From Boswellia sacra (lineage: Eukaryota; Streptophyta; Magnoliopsida; Sapindales; Burseraceae), in the NCBI GenBank assembly GCA_013180625.2, contig SNVD02009812.1, positions 124,001 through 188,000 of the forward strand: a DNA stretch of 64,000 bases. The letters run 5' to 3'. Positions within the stretch are counted from its first letter, which is position 1. Every line of letters begins with the position of its first letter. The position numbers and the translations under genes are program-made. Shown here in pieces: positions 10,650 through 22,906 of this stretch. Below the pieces are notes generated by a model. That model did no database searches. It was not told the origin of the DNA and saw nothing but the letters and a program-made list of their open reading frames with translations.

Positions 10650-11540
10650 AATTATAAATCAAATACAATGCAAACTCATAAAAAAGAGATAGAAAAACGA
10701 AAGTAAACCAGGCACCGATACGGCTTGGCTTCCAAAGTCGTCGTCACCTCTTTAAAAACGATAATCCGCAAGGAATCAGGAAATCGACCAAGAGGCAAAG
10801 TTGCATGAAATAACCTGAAGAACAATCTGGGTGGGGTTTATGAACAGTGTCTCCGGTAAATGAATAGTAACCACCACGGTGAATAGTAAAATCCGAATTG
10901 AAGAAGCGACGATTTGAGGGGTTTGTGGTTGGAATGAGATGACGGCCAAGAAGGAAAAGTTGGTCAGTGTTGCCCGATCTACTAGATGGTGACGAAGGTG
11001 AGATACAACTCGTCGTTTTCCGGCAAGAGGTGGCGGTAAATAGTAAATCCGAAACTTTGAGGCCTTGAATGGAGGTGTTGTGGCGCGAATCTGGTAGTGC
11101 TGATGAAGGAAAACTTGTAGAACGTTGCCTGATCTACAAGAATTTGATGGAGGTGAGATGCCACTCGCCGGTGACAGCGGCGAGCGGCGGTGAATAGTGA
11201 AAAATCCGAAACTTTGTGGCCTAGAACGGAGGTGATGCGGTGCGAATCTGGTGGTGCTGATGAAGGAAAACTTGTAGATCAAATCAAGACCAATACGATG
11301 ATGGTAAAGGTGGTGTCCCACTCGATCGCCGTCGACGATAAATAGTAAAATATGAAACCTTTTTTTGCAAATTTAACCGTTTTGCTGCTGGAAACTGAGG
11401 GCGACCTAGAAGAAAATTTGTCTCAGGATATCCCGATCTACAACATATGTAGATTTGAAAGGCTGATTCGCAAATTGGCCGGAGTAAACAGTAACTCCGG
11501 CGACCCTAATTGAGAGAAAATTTTTCTCCCCCTTCCCCCC
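10650..11540 (-). repeat. LINE 5' UTR with imperfect tandem repeats
   Basis: Three to four diverged units share AATAGT(A/G)AAA.TCCGAAAC, GGCCT, GGAGGTG and GCGAATCTGGT..TGCTGATG; the clearest pair is at 11040-11160 and 11195-11290. The region is GC-richer than its surroundings. Repeated 5' UTR units often serve as internal promoters in LINEs. The frames 10776-11321 and 10982-11164 come from the repeats and are not called genes. Confidence 0.6.
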
Positions 11541-11555
11541 CTTCTTTCATTACCT

Positions 11556-11928
11556 GTTGCCATAGATTTCTATCTTTATTACTCATTGCTTCCTTATAAC
11601 TTCTAGGCTCATTATTATTAGTTATTTCATATATTGAAAATGCAAAAGCTATAAGATCAGAGTAACCATACTTCACAGGTGTAGCTCTTGTTCTCCTAGC
11701 ATGATCTCTTGCTAGCTGATAATTGCTTAAATTCTCAAACTCATCAAGAACTTACTCAGTGTCTACTTTTTCTTCATCTCCACTTGCCACTTCATTACTA
11801 GACTCACCAGAATTATATAGCTCCATCTTAGCCTCAACTCCATTTGCATCATTATCACCTTTGCTAGTTTCAGATTAAGCTTTCATGTTACAGCTCCCAA
11901 AATAAAATTCTAATTCTTTAAAAGTGAC
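11556..11928 (-). pseudogene. Copia-A pol, RT N-terminal part
   Basis: Minus-strand translation gives YGYSDLIAFAFSIYE and EPRSYKEAMSNKDRNLWQQ, the conserved start of the copia reverse-transcriptase domain. It is bounded by the LINE duplication on the left and the Gypsy-B LTR on the right. Across Gypsy-B it rejoins the integrase part at 26949. Confidence 0.8.
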
Positions 11929-12321
11929 TAATAGAACAAAATAATAAACAGATGGAATTACTGAAATATAGGGAATAATTGAATGATTTATTTCTATAGA
12001 AAACCAAAATACCATAAAAACAAAAGACTAGGTGACCCTTATTGAGCTTTGCTCAGTTAAAACAAATCCATTCCTACCTTATACTCACTTATTTCCTTTT
12101 TTTTTAATACACTTACTCACAAAATAGAAAAAAAAGAACAATTACCAACATAACGACCTACAAACATCACTAGGCTACGCTAAATGAATTACAAATTGAG
12201 TAACCAATATAACAAAAAATTACCACAACAGCCCTTACAAGACCAACCGGTTAGACCCAAGTTTGTTACCCATGCTTTTTTTTAGCGCCTCATATAAGAA
12301 AAACAAATTGAAGGCCTATCA
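11929..12321 (-). repeat. Gypsy-B 3' LTR
   Basis: 393 bp, alignable over its length with 26529-26948, with small indels (for example the tract TTCGAGAGACCTGGCCTC is missing here). The LTRs have clearly diverged, so the insertion is old. Confidence 0.85.
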
Positions 12322-12338
12322 TTACCCCCCGCCTAGAG
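12322..12338 (-). other. Gypsy-B polypurine tract
   Basis: On the minus strand, CTCTAGGCGGGGGGTAA lies directly before the 3' LTR, the usual plus-strand priming position. Confidence 0.65.
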
Positions 12339-15300
12339 TTTCACATTGTCCTCAAGGTGAAAGTTGGGAAATTGATGTTGAAGAACATCAAACAATTCTT
12401 AGGTGGCTTCATAAAAAGGTAAATCCTTTTATTGGAAGAGAACTTCCAAATTGCTTGGAACTCCATCAGCACTAGGACGAACCCCAAGCATTGTAAGAGG
12501 TTCTACATGAAGCTCCAATTTTGGATACAGGTTGTTAGGTAGGTGTGAAGAAGGATTTGTTGTGCTAATACCTTTACGTAACCGTGAGACATGAAAAACA
12601 GGATGGATGGATGCATTTGGTGGAAGCTCGAGCTTGTAGACTATTGTACTAATATGAGCCAATATCTTACAGGGAATATGGCATTGAGGGGTCAATTTCT
12701 CATTATGACAACGAGCGAAGGACTTTTGATGGTATAGACAAATTTTGAGGAAAACCAAGTCACCAACCTCATAAGTCACTTCTTTTTGCTTTCCATTAGC
12801 AGCAACCTTTATTATTTGTTAGGCCTAAAGCAAATGCATCTTCAAATCATCCAGCATAATATCTTAATCTTCCAAAAGTTGCTCAACTGATGATTTGGGT
12901 AGTAGAACCTTTCTTAAAACGGATCATAGGTGAGGGATCTCGCCATAAAGGAGGCAAAAAGGGGTGGAATTAGTTACGGTATAGAAAGAGGTGTTTTCCT
13001 AATATTTTGACCAAGGTGCCACTCAACCCATTGATTAAGCTTGTCAGAAACAAAGCAACCTAAATGAGTCTCTATGCATTGATTGACAATCTCCTATTGA
13101 CCATTTGTCTGTAGATGGTATGCAATACTTCACTTAAGAGAAGTGCCATGAAGTTTAAAAAATTTTTTCCAAAAAAAAAGGCCCAATAAAACCTTATCAC
13201 ATTTGGAGATGATAGAATGAGGAATGCCATAGTGGTGAACAATGTTCTTAAAGAGCATATCAGCTACTGTTTGAGCAGTAAAAGGATGTCGTAAGGTAAG
13301 GAAATGGGCATATTTGGTAAGTCTATCAACAACCACAAAAATAGTATCAACCCCCTTCAATTTAGGAAGCCCCTTAATAAAATCCATTGTCACATTATCC
13401 CAGACCTTTTTTGGTAATGGAAGAGGTCGCGACAATCCAGCTAGTGATATTGCTAAATACTTGTTACGTTACCAAACTTCACAACATTGAACGAAGTTTG
13501 TAACATCCCAACCCAAAACAAGTCTATAGCCAACCTTCTTTAAGTCTTAAGCACACCCAAATAACCACCCACAAGACTACAATGATACTCTCTCAACAAC
13601 AGAGGGATAGAAGGAGATTTTGGAGTATTTACCAATCTTCCCTTGTATAATAGCTTCACATCTTCAATAGTGTAACGTGGATGTAATGAGCTGCCTTGTT
13701 ACACATTAGCTTTTATTCTAGTCAAGAGTTCATCACCGACCACTTGAGATATGATTCATCCCAAGTCAGCAGATGAGGAATGGATAAAATTGCTAACTCG
13801 GTCTCAATAGAAACACGAAAAAGGGTATCAATAACTTTATTTTCTAACCCTAGCTTGTATTGAATCTCAAAATCATACCCTAATAGCTTGGCGAGCCAAT
13901 TTTTATGCTCATTGCTAATCATTCGCTGTTCCAAGAGGAATTTTAAACTCTTTTGGTCAGTACGCATAATGAATTTCCTGCCAAGTACGTAGGGTCACTA
14001 TTTCATCACTACGAGAACTATAGCCATCAATTCCTGCTCATATCTGACCTAAGCCGAGCTTTTGGCCTTAAAAATAGGCCACTAGTCTCTGATTTTGCAT
14101 TAATACAACCCTTAGACCATAACCTACTACATTTGTCTCTAACACAAATGATTGAGTAAAATCTGATAAGGCTAAAACTGGTACAGTTGTCATTGTACGT
14201 TTTAGCTGCTGGAAGGCACTCTCAACCGCGTCATTCCATTTGAAACTATCTTTCTTTAATTGTTCCGTAAGAAGCCATCTTATACTATCATATCGAGCAA
14301 CAAATTTTCGGTAATAACCTATTAGGCCCAAAAACCTGTAAAGCTCATTTATAGTTTTAAGAATTGGCCATTTGATCATTGCAATTGTCTTTGATGCATC
14401 TGCTGCCACTCCTTCAGCAGAGATCATATGTCCCAAGTATTCTAACTTAGCTTGAGCAAAATGGCACTTCTTCACATTGGCATACAACTAATGACACTTT
14501 AAGGCTTCCAACACACCTTCCAAGTGCTATACATGCTCTGCCATAGAAGTGCTGTAGACGAACATATCATCAAAGAAAACCAACATAAACTTTCATAAAT
14601 ATTTTTTGAAGACCTCATTAATTAAAACTTGAAAGTAGCAGAAGCATTTTTTAAGCCAAATGACATCTCCAAGAATCCGTAGTGTCTCTCATGAGTACAA
14701 AAGGTGGTCTTAGTTACATCCTTTTATCGAATCTGAATCTAATGGTAACTTGACTTAAGATCAAGTTTAGAGAAAATTTATACTATATCTAGCTCGTCTA
14801 TCAATTTATCAATAACCAGAATTGGAAATTTTTTCCATATTGTCTCTTTGTCGAGGACACGATAATCAACACAAAACCTCCAACTTTCATTCTTCTTCTT
14901 AACCAATAATACTGGGCTCGATAATGGAGTCGTACTTGGTTGGATTATTATAGTAGCAAGCATTTCTAGTACCAATCATTCAATTTCATCTGTTTGCACT
15001 TGAGGATATTGATAAGGATGAACACTCATCAATACTAAATTATCCTTAAGATTTAAAGCATGCTCACGACCTCGTATTGGCGGTAACCCTACTAGCATGG
15101 CAACAACAGAGTTGTACCACTAAGACATCTTGAATCTTTGCAGAAATTTTAGTCTCAGTTCCTTCACAACCCATTGTAATGCTTCCCAGCTCCAACACAG
15201 CCTTGCTTATCATGTTTCAAAGCTTTTAACATAGCCTTTAATGACACTTGGGATTTACAGAGGCTTGGATCTCCTTGTAGTGTCAATTCTGTCCCTCAAG

Positions 15301-15602
15301 TTTAAATTTCATCATCAAATTCTTCAAATCAACATGCAATTGTCCTCATGATTCCAACCACTTAATTCCAAAAATTATCAACATGCAATTGTCCTAATGA
15401 TTCCAACCACTTAATTCCAAAAATTATGTTTGAACTACCCAATTCGAGTGGTAAAAAATCTTCCACAATTTCCATTTCTTGTAAAGAAAGCACCACCCCT
15501 GTTCAAATTCCCTCTCTATGTACCGAAAGTGTAGTTCTTATGAGCACTCCATATCCTTTTGTATTTGTTATAGGTAACTCCAATTTCTTGACCAACTTTG
15601 TA
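12339..15602 (-). pseudogene. Gypsy-B pol (protease end, RT, RNase H, integrase, chromodomain)
   Basis: Minus-strand order is as follows. The retropepsin tail TKLVKKLELPIT is near 15590. RT at about 14975-14500 has [20 protein letters not shown] and a FFDD catalytic box near 14560 (usually YVDD/FFDD). RNase H follows, with CHFAQAKLEYLGHMIS at 14460 and 13967-13722. The integrase core at 13435-13130 has VWDNVTMDFIKGLPKLKG and VDRLTKYAHF. The C-terminal module at 12779-12560 has the LPPNASIHPVFHVSRL motif. Near 12400-12340 an out-of-frame QFPNFHLED marks a chromodomain remnant, pointing to a chromovirus. Several stops and frameshifts occur, so it is non-functional. Confidence 0.85.
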
Positions 15603-15607
15603 GAGAT

Positions 15608-16385
15608 TGTTAGCTATAAGGCTACATGATAATTTTGATGATAACAATACACATTGACTCATTGTGATTTACTAACATATTTATTTATGTGCAAGAGTAA
15701 TATCATTGAAATAATTGTAAAATCAAGAAAAGTCTTATTAAAATGAAGTGTTGAAGCTAAGGAGAAGACTACATTTTAAAGGCACCAAAGTTTAAGAACA
15801 AGGTTTGATTCAAAGAATGTGTTATATGAGCAATGTTCAATCAATTAGTCATATATTTCTCTACAAATGTCCAAATGACATGATTATTGAGCTTTTGGAA
15901 AGCTTACTCAATTTATAACATTTCATATGTTTTAAAGAAATTCAAATTTCAAGTACAAGGTTGTCCAAATCATCATGCAATTTGAAAGACAAATAGAAAC
16001 AGCTGACATGAGCATCGAATACTCTTTTGGACATATCTTAAGCTAAAAATATCAAAATGACTTGATTCTTATGGCATTGGAAATATGACTTAATGAGGCA
16101 CATTTTATATGTTTTGAAGAAATTCAAATTTCAAATGAAAGGCCGACATAATTGACATGCAATTCGGTGGACTGACACAGAGAAGAAAAATCAACTCACA
16201 TGAGCATCGAATGGTTTTTTGGATATATCTTAAGATAGAGATATCCAAATGCTTTAATTCTTAATCTTTATTCTCAAAGAAAGAGTTAAATAATTTTGAA
16301 CTTTCAAGAAAAGTTTTCTAAATTCGTTTTTATAAATAAAAACCTAATTCACCCCCCCTCTTGAGTTGCCATACCTGGGTCAACA
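15608..16385 (+). repeat. Copia-C 5' LTR with ~1-kb internal deletion
   Basis: Aligns with the 3' LTR from its start to about 21768, then jumps to about 22783 (CTTAAT joined to CTTTATTCTC near 16265). The missing part holds the TATA-like TTTATATATAG at 22708 and the 65-bp tandem array, so this LTR has probably lost its promoter and start site. Confidence 0.88.
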
Positions 16386-16386
16386 A

Positions 16387-16400
16387 GTGGTATTAGAGCA
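16387..16400 (+). other. Copia-C primer binding site
   Basis: TGGTATTAGAGC directly after the 5' LTR, one base off the usual initiator-tRNA-Met complement TGGTATCAGAGC. Confidence 0.8.
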
Positions 16401-16440
16401 AGGTTGCTCAATTTTTTAAATCTTAATCGATTTTTTAACT

Positions 16441-19400
16441 ATGGCAACTTTTAATTCAACTTCATATGTTGAGGGACTTTCTATCTCTAGACCTCCATTT
16501 TTTAATGGAAGTGATTACTCTTATTAGAAAACTAGAATGAGTATTTTCTTGAAATCTTTTGATTATGATTTGTGGTCTATTGTTTTGGAAGGACCTTTTG
16601 TTCCTACCGAAATTGAAAATGGGGAATGCATGCTTAAAGAACCTAAAGAGTTTAGTGAAGATGATAAAAAGAAATTGAGTTTGAATGCTAAAGCTATGAA
16701 TGTGTTGTATCGTGCTCTAGATAGAAATGCGTTTAATAGAATATCTACTTGTTCTACGACACAAGAAATATGGCACATACTTGAAGTAACTCATGAAGGA
16801 ACTAATCAAGTTAAAGAATCCAAGATTAGTATGCTAGTTCATAGTTATGAGCTTTTTAAGATGAAATTGGATGAATCAATTTCTGAAATGTTTACTAGAT
16901 TTACGGATATTGTCAATGGTTTGAAATCTATTGGTAAATCCTATTCTAATGTTGAAATGGTGAGAAAGATTCTTAGGTGTCTACCAAAATCTTGGGGGCC
17001 AAAGGTGACGGCAATGCGAGAAGCAAAGGACCTCACCAAACTACCATTAGAAGAACTTATGGGTTCTCTCATAACTCATGAAATCATATTGAAGGAGAAT
17101 GAAGAAGAAGATTGCGATGTGGCAAACATGTGCTTCATGGCGTTAAGTGAAAATGAGATAAGTATTCTAAACCATGATCCTAAGCTTTCATATGATGAAT
17201 TACTTGAAGCATTTCAAAATTTACATGTGCAAGTTGATAAATAAAATTCAAAAATCAATGCTTTAAAAAAGAAGTAAAAAATCATGTTATCTCAATTAGA
17301 AGAGTTGGTGGAAATAAATGAAGCTTTAGAAAATGAAAATGAAATTTTAAAGCAAAAAGATTTTGAAAGTTTGGAAAGTCAAATACATTTTTTAAAAACT
17401 GAAAATGAGATTTTAAAACAAAAGGATTTTGATAAATTAGAGAAAGAAAATGTTATTTTGAAAAAGGAAAATAATGACTTAAGAAATATTGTTGATAGTT
17501 TTACAAAAAGCACAAAAAATTTGAATTCTATGTTACAAAACCAAAGGTGTGTTTTTGATAAAAGAGGGTTAGGATATAAAACTCATAAAACTCAAAACTA
17601 TTTTAAAAACTATTTTGTTCATGCATCTTCTAGGAATAATCCTAATCATTCATGTACTTATTGTGGAAGAAAAGGACACAAAGTGCATTCTTGCTATATT
17701 AAGAGAAATCCTAATTTGAAACAAATATGGGTTTCAAAAAGTACCATAACTAACCCCCAAGGACCCAAGAACATTTGGGTACCAAAAAGTCGCTCTTTGA
17801 ATGTTGATTGTAGAAACAAAGGAGTGGCAAACACAAGTGGTACTTAGATAGTGGATGCTCAAGGCATATGACCGGAGATGCCTCCAAGTTCTCAAGATTA
17901 ATCATGAAGAAAGGAGGATATGTGACCTTCGGTGATAATGCCAAAGGAAGGGTAATCGGACATGGTGATATTGGTAACCCTTCTTCACCTATTATTAAAG
18001 ATGTTTTGCTTGTTCATGGTTTAAACATGATTTGATTAGCATTAGTCAATTGTGTGATAAGGGATATTTTGTTACTTTTGAGCCTAATAGATGTGTGATT
18101 AAGGATGTTAGTAACAATAAGACATTATTTGTTGGTAATAGATGTGGTAATATTTATATAATTGATATTGATGATCATGTGAAAATTGTTTCATTGTTAA
18201 TCATGATGCTTGGTTATGGCATAGAAGATTAGGTCATGCTAGCATGGACACAATTTCAAAAATTTCTAAAAATGATTTAGTTGATGGTCTTCCAAAAATA
18301 AAATTTGAAAAGGATAAGATTTGTGATGCTTGTCAATTTGGAAAACAAGTGAGAACTTTTAAACAAAAGAAATTTATTTCAACAAATAAACCTCTACAAT
18401 TACTTCATTTGGATTTATTTGGACCATCAAGAACTCAAAGCCTTGGTGGAAAGTATTATGTTTTTATTATTGTAGATGATTATTCAAGATTCACTTGGGT
18501 ATTATTCTTGAAAACTAAAAATGAGGCCATACAAGCTTTTTCAAAATTTGCAAAAAGAATCCAACATAAAAAAGGGTATTCTATTGTGTCCATTAGGAGT
18601 GATCATGGTGGTGAAGTAGACAATGTTACATTTGAAAATCTTTGTGATGAAAATGGTTTTGAACATAATTTTTTCTCACCTAGAACTCCACAACAAAATG
18701 GTGTTATAGAACTATCCAAGAAATGGCTAGGACCATGTTACTTGAAAATAATTTGTCAAATATTTTTGGGCCGAAGCCATTAATATCGCATGTTTTATAA
18801 TTAATAGAGTTTATATTAGAGTTTTAATAAAGAAAACTCCTTATAAACTTTGGAAAGGAAGAAAACCCAACATTAGATTTTTTAAAGTTTTTGGATGTAA
18901 ATGTTTTATTTTAAACACCAAGGATAACCTTGAAAAATTTGATGCAAAAGCTGATGTTGGAATTTTTGTTGGCTACTCCAACCATAGTAAAGCATATAGA
19001 GTTTTTAACAAAAAAACTCTTACTATTGAAGAATCTATGCATGTTGAATTTGATGAAACTAATGTTATTTCTTCAAAGAATTTAGATGATGATATTGTTG
19101 AGGTAGAAAGGCAAATCAAGGAATCAAGGCTTGATGAAAAGAGCCAAGATGAATTACAACTTCAACAAGAAAAGCTTGAGGAAGTAAATGATTCTTTCCA
19201 AGAATTACCAAAGGAATGGAGGTATGCAAAAACTCACCCTAAAGATCTCATTATTGGTGAACCATCACAAGGTATGAAAACTAGATCTTCATTTAAGAAC
19301 TTTTGTAATCATTTTGCTTTTGTCTCTCAATTTGAACCAAAATCTTTTAAAGAAGCCGAAAATGACGAAAGTTGGATTTTGGCTATGCAAGAAGAATTGA

Positions 19401-20858
19401 ATCAATTTGAGAGAAATCAAGTTTGGGAATTAGTCCCTAGACCCAAAAATTATTCTATTATAGGCACTAAATGGATTTTTATAAATAAAGTAGATGAAAA
19501 TGGCACCATTATTAGAAACAAAGCTAGACTTATTGCTCAAGGATACAATCAAGAAGAAGGTATTGATTATGAGGAAACCTTTGCACCGGTTGCTAGATTA
19601 GAATCAATTAGAATGTTGTGTGCATTTGCATGTTATAAAATTTTTACATTATATCAAATGGATGTCAAAAGTGCATTTTTAATGGTTACATTATGGAGGA
19701 AGTATATGTAGAGCAACCTCTTGGTTTTCAAAATCATGATTTTCCAAACCATGTTTTCAAACTCAAAAAGGCACTTTATGGCTTGAAACAAGCACCAAGA
19801 GCATGGTATGATAGATTAAGCAAATTTCTCATTGATAATGGTTTCAAAATAAAAAAAGTTGATACTACTCTTTTTGTTAAAATAAAAAATTATGATTTAT
19901 TAATTGTTCAAATCTATGTTGATGATATTATATTTGGTGCTACTAATGTCTCTATGTGTGAGGAATTTTCCAAGTGCATGCAACAAGAATTTGAAATGAG
20001 CTTAATGGGAGAATTAAATTTCTTCCTTGGACTTCAAATCAAGCAATCAATAGATGGGATCTTTATAAATCAAACTAAATACACAAGAGATCTTCTCAAG
20101 AAGTTTGGCATGGATAATTCAAAGACATATAACACACCTATGGGTACATTAACCAAGCTTGACAAAGATGAGAAAGGAAAAGATGTTGAGGTAATAAAAT
20201 ATCGAGGTATGATTGGCTCTCTTTTGTATTTAACTGCTAGTAGACCCGATATTATGTTTAGTGTGTGTATGTGTGCTAGATTTCAATCTTGTCCAAAGGA
20301 ATCTCACCTTAAGGCTGTCAAGAGGATATTTAGATATCTTCTTGGAACCATAAATCTAGGTCTTTGGTATCCTAAGTGTGATAATTTTGATCTAATTAGT
20401 TATTCCGATGCAAACTTTGCTGGAAGTCTTCTTCATAGAAAGAGCACTAGTGGCTCTTGCCATTTTCTAGGACATGCATTAGTCTCATGGTTTAGTAGAA
20501 AACAAAATTCGGTTACCTTATCAACCGCGGAAACTGAATATATTACAGTAGGAAGTTGTTGTGCACAAGCTCTTTGGATGAAACAAATTTTAAAATATTA
20601 TGGTGTGGTATTTGATCATATTCCCATCAAATGTGACAATACAAGTGCCATCAACATTTCAAAAAATCCATACAACACTTTAGGACTAAGCATATAGAGA
20701 TTAGACATCATTTTATTAGAGATCATGCGCAAAAAGGTAATATTTCTTTAGAATTTGTTCCTACCGATAAACAATTAGTCGATATATTTACTAAACCCCT
20801 TAGTCAAAATAGATTTTGCATAATTAGAAGAGAATTAGGCATGTTGGATATGTCTTAA
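16441..20858 (+). pseudogene. Copia-C gag-pol, multiply frameshifted
   Basis: Gag starts at ATG 16441, meets a TAG near 16528 (where the family has Trp), and continues as 16537-17244 and 17284-17847. A long coiled-coil of NENEILKQKDF-type repeats (about 17320-17480) is followed by the zinc knuckle CTYCGRKGHKVHSC. Protease DSGCSRHMTG (about 17847-17877) is in another frame. The integrase core at 18244-18783 has LHLDLFGPSRT and TPQQNGV, then breaks. RT at 19037-19711 and 19693-20697 is split by a one-base loss ([12 protein letters not shown]); it has YGLKQAPRAWYDRL and the YVDD box near 19918. RNase H has TLSTAETEY and ends at the TAA 20856-20858. The coiled-coil gag and RT motifs resemble the SIRE/Maximus lineage. 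No env-like ORF is seen. Non-functional. Confidence 0.88.
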
Positions 20859-21082
20859 TTTTGTTTTTATATGATAATCTTTAAATGGTAGCATATGTTA
20901 AGGGGGAGAATATATTTATGGGGAGTAATTAATTTGATTAAATCTTTTTGATGATAACAAAAGGGGGAGAAATGGATGGTTTGCTTATATTCATAACAAT
21001 TGCTCTCTTTTTGCTTATTGTTGATTTTATTTACATTCTTGATTTTAGATTATATTTTAAAGCAATCAATGGTTTGTCATCA

Positions 21083-21098
21083 TAAAAAAGGAGGAGAT
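21083..21098 (+). other. Copia-C polypurine tract
   Basis: AAAAAAGGAGGAGAT immediately before the 3' LTR start at 21099. Confidence 0.75.
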
Positions 21099-22901
21099 TG
21101 TTAGTCCTAAGGCTACATGATAATTTTGATGATAACAATGCACATTGATTCATTGTGATTTACTAACATGTTTATTTATGTCCAAGAGTAATATCATTAA
21201 AATAATTGTGAAATCAAGAAAAGGCTTATTAAAATGAAGTGTTGAAGCTAAGGAGAAGACTACGTGTTAAAGGCACCAAAGTTTAAAGAACAAGGTTTGA
21301 TTCAAGAAATGTGTTACATTAGCAATATTCAATCAATTGGTCATATATTTCTCTAAAAATATCCAAATGACGTGATTATTGAGCCTTTGGAAAGCTTACT
21401 CAATTTATAACATTTCATATGTTTTAAAGAAATTCAAATTTCAAGTGCAAGGTTGTCTAAATCATCATGCAATTTGAAAGACAAATGGAAGCAGCTGACA
21501 TGAGCACCAAATACTCTTTTAGACATATCTTAAGCTAGAAATATCAAAATGACTTGATTCTTATGGCATTGAAAATATGACTTAATGAGGCACATTTCAT
21601 ATGTTTTGAAGAAATTTAAATTTCAAATGAAAGGTTGACATAATTGACATGCAATTCGGTGGACTGACATAGAGAAGAAAAATCAACTCACATGAGCACC
21701 GAATGGTGTTTTGGCCATATCTTAAGATAGAGATCCAAATGCTTTAATTATGCTTTAATTCTTAATGCTTTGGAAAGATTATTCTAATATGCAGATCTTT
21801 TATGTTTTGAAGAATTCAAATTTCAAACGGAAGGCTGACAGAATTATCATTCAATTTGGTGGACTGACACAAAGAAGAAAAATCAAGTCACATAAGCATC
21901 GAATGGTGTGTTGGCCATATCTTGAAATAGAGATGTCCAAATGACTTGATTCTTGATGCGTTGGAAATCTTATTCAATTTTTCAGATCTTTCATGTTTTG
22001 CATATTTTCATATTTCAAACGGAGCATTGACAAAAATGGTAGACAAAATTACGGTTTTTATGGTGGGCAGAAAATTTGGAGTTGGTGTCTTCACTTGATT
22101 AAGTTCATCTCATTTGCCTATAAAAGGAGCCCTTCTCCCATGCATTCTTCAAGAAGAAGAGAAGAATCTATCAAGCATAAAATAAGAGAAATATCGAGTC
22201 TAGAGAGCTTTTATATTCTTTATCTACTCTTTGAAGAAAGTTGTACTTTTGTTGTAAAAATTTTCTTTGTTCTTGTATTGTGGTGAGAGTGAGATCTTCT
22301 TGTAAAGGATAAAAGTTATCCTTGAGTAAACTCGTGATGTGATATTATCAAGAGTTGAAGAAAGTTGCCTTGGTGAGGTTGTTCATCAAGAAGAACTCTT
22401 GGTGTGGTGTTATCAAGGGTTGAAGGAAGTTGCCTTTGTGAGGTTGTTCATCAAGAAGAACTCTTGGTGTGGTGTTATCAAGGGTTGAAGGAGGTTGCCT
22501 TGGTGAGGTTGTTCATCAAGAAGAACTCTTGGTGTGGTGTTATCAAGAGTTGGAAGAAAAAGTCTTGGTGAGGTTGTTCATCAAGCAAGTTGTAAAGATT
22601 TCTGCAACTTAGTGGAAAGCTTAGCTCGTGGAGCTAGGAGCCCGTGGACGTAGGCAAGGTTTGCCGAACCACGTAAATTGAGTTTGCACTTTCTCTATCT
22701 CTATCTCTTTATATATAGTTGCACTTGTGATTGTACTTTATTGCTATTCTCTTGATTGCATTCTATTTTCGTCTTCTTCATCTTTATTCTCAAAGAAAAA
22801 GTTAAATAATTTTGAACTTTCAAGAGAAGTTTTCTAAATTCGTTTTTATAAATAAAAACCCAATTCACCCCCCCTTTTGGGTTGCCATACCTGAGTCAAC
22901 A
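21099..22901 (+). repeat. Copia-C 3' LTR, full length
   Basis: 1803 bp, TG...CA. It contains three to four diverged ~180-bp repeats at 21340-22040 (recurring CAAATGACTTGATTCTT, ATGTTTTGAAGAA.TTCAAATTTCAAA and GACATGAGCA.CGAAT), a TATA-like TTTATATATAG near 22708, and a 65-bp tandem array at 22328-22587. The frame 21993-22286 is a by-product. Confidence 0.88.
22328..22587 (+). repeat. Four-copy 65-bp tandem array in Copia-C LTR
   Basis: Units start near 22328, 22393, 22458 and 22523. The core is CTCTTGGTGTGGTGTTATCA followed by GTTGAAG.A.GTTGCC and GAGGTTGTTCATCAAGAA. Units 2 and 3 are almost identical and units 1 and 4 are more diverged. Confidence 0.85.
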
Positions 22902-22906
22902 GAGAT

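Larger units (their letters stand above)
9267..11540 (-). mobile_element. ORF1-only LINE (L1-clade) derivative
   Basis: A perfect 15-bp duplication CTTCTTTCATTACCT flanks it (9252-9266, 11541-11555). An oligo-T at 9266-9279 is the poly(A) tail on the minus strand. In minus-strand order it has a C/G-rich 5' UTR with repeats (11540-10650), a complete ORF1 (10646-9507) and a short 3' UTR. No endonuclease/reverse-transcriptase ORF2 is present: only about 240 bp lie between the ORF1 stop and the tail. It is therefore a non-autonomous element comparable in layout to mammalian half-L1s. It sits in the RT of Copia-A. Confidence 0.85.
15608..22901 (+). mobile_element. Copia-C, SIRE/Maximus-like Ty1/copia retrotransposon
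   Basis: A perfect 5-bp duplication GAGAT flanks it (15603-15607, 22902-22906). LTRs begin TGTTAG and end GTCAACA. It lies inside the Gypsy-B protease: the flanks rejoin as ...THNFIS / TKLVKKL. The two LTRs differ greatly in length (778 against 1803 bp) because the 5' copy has an internal deletion. Coding parts carry several frameshifts. Confidence 0.92.

Noticed and set aside
10776..11321. 181-codon minus-strand frame with His/Arg/Ser-rich repeats
   Set aside because: It lies in the repeated 5' UTR of the LINE, shows no known domain and precedes the true ORF1.
22328..22587. CRISPR-like direct repeats
   Set aside because: Units are contiguous tandem repeats without unique spacers, inside a plant retrotransposon LTR.
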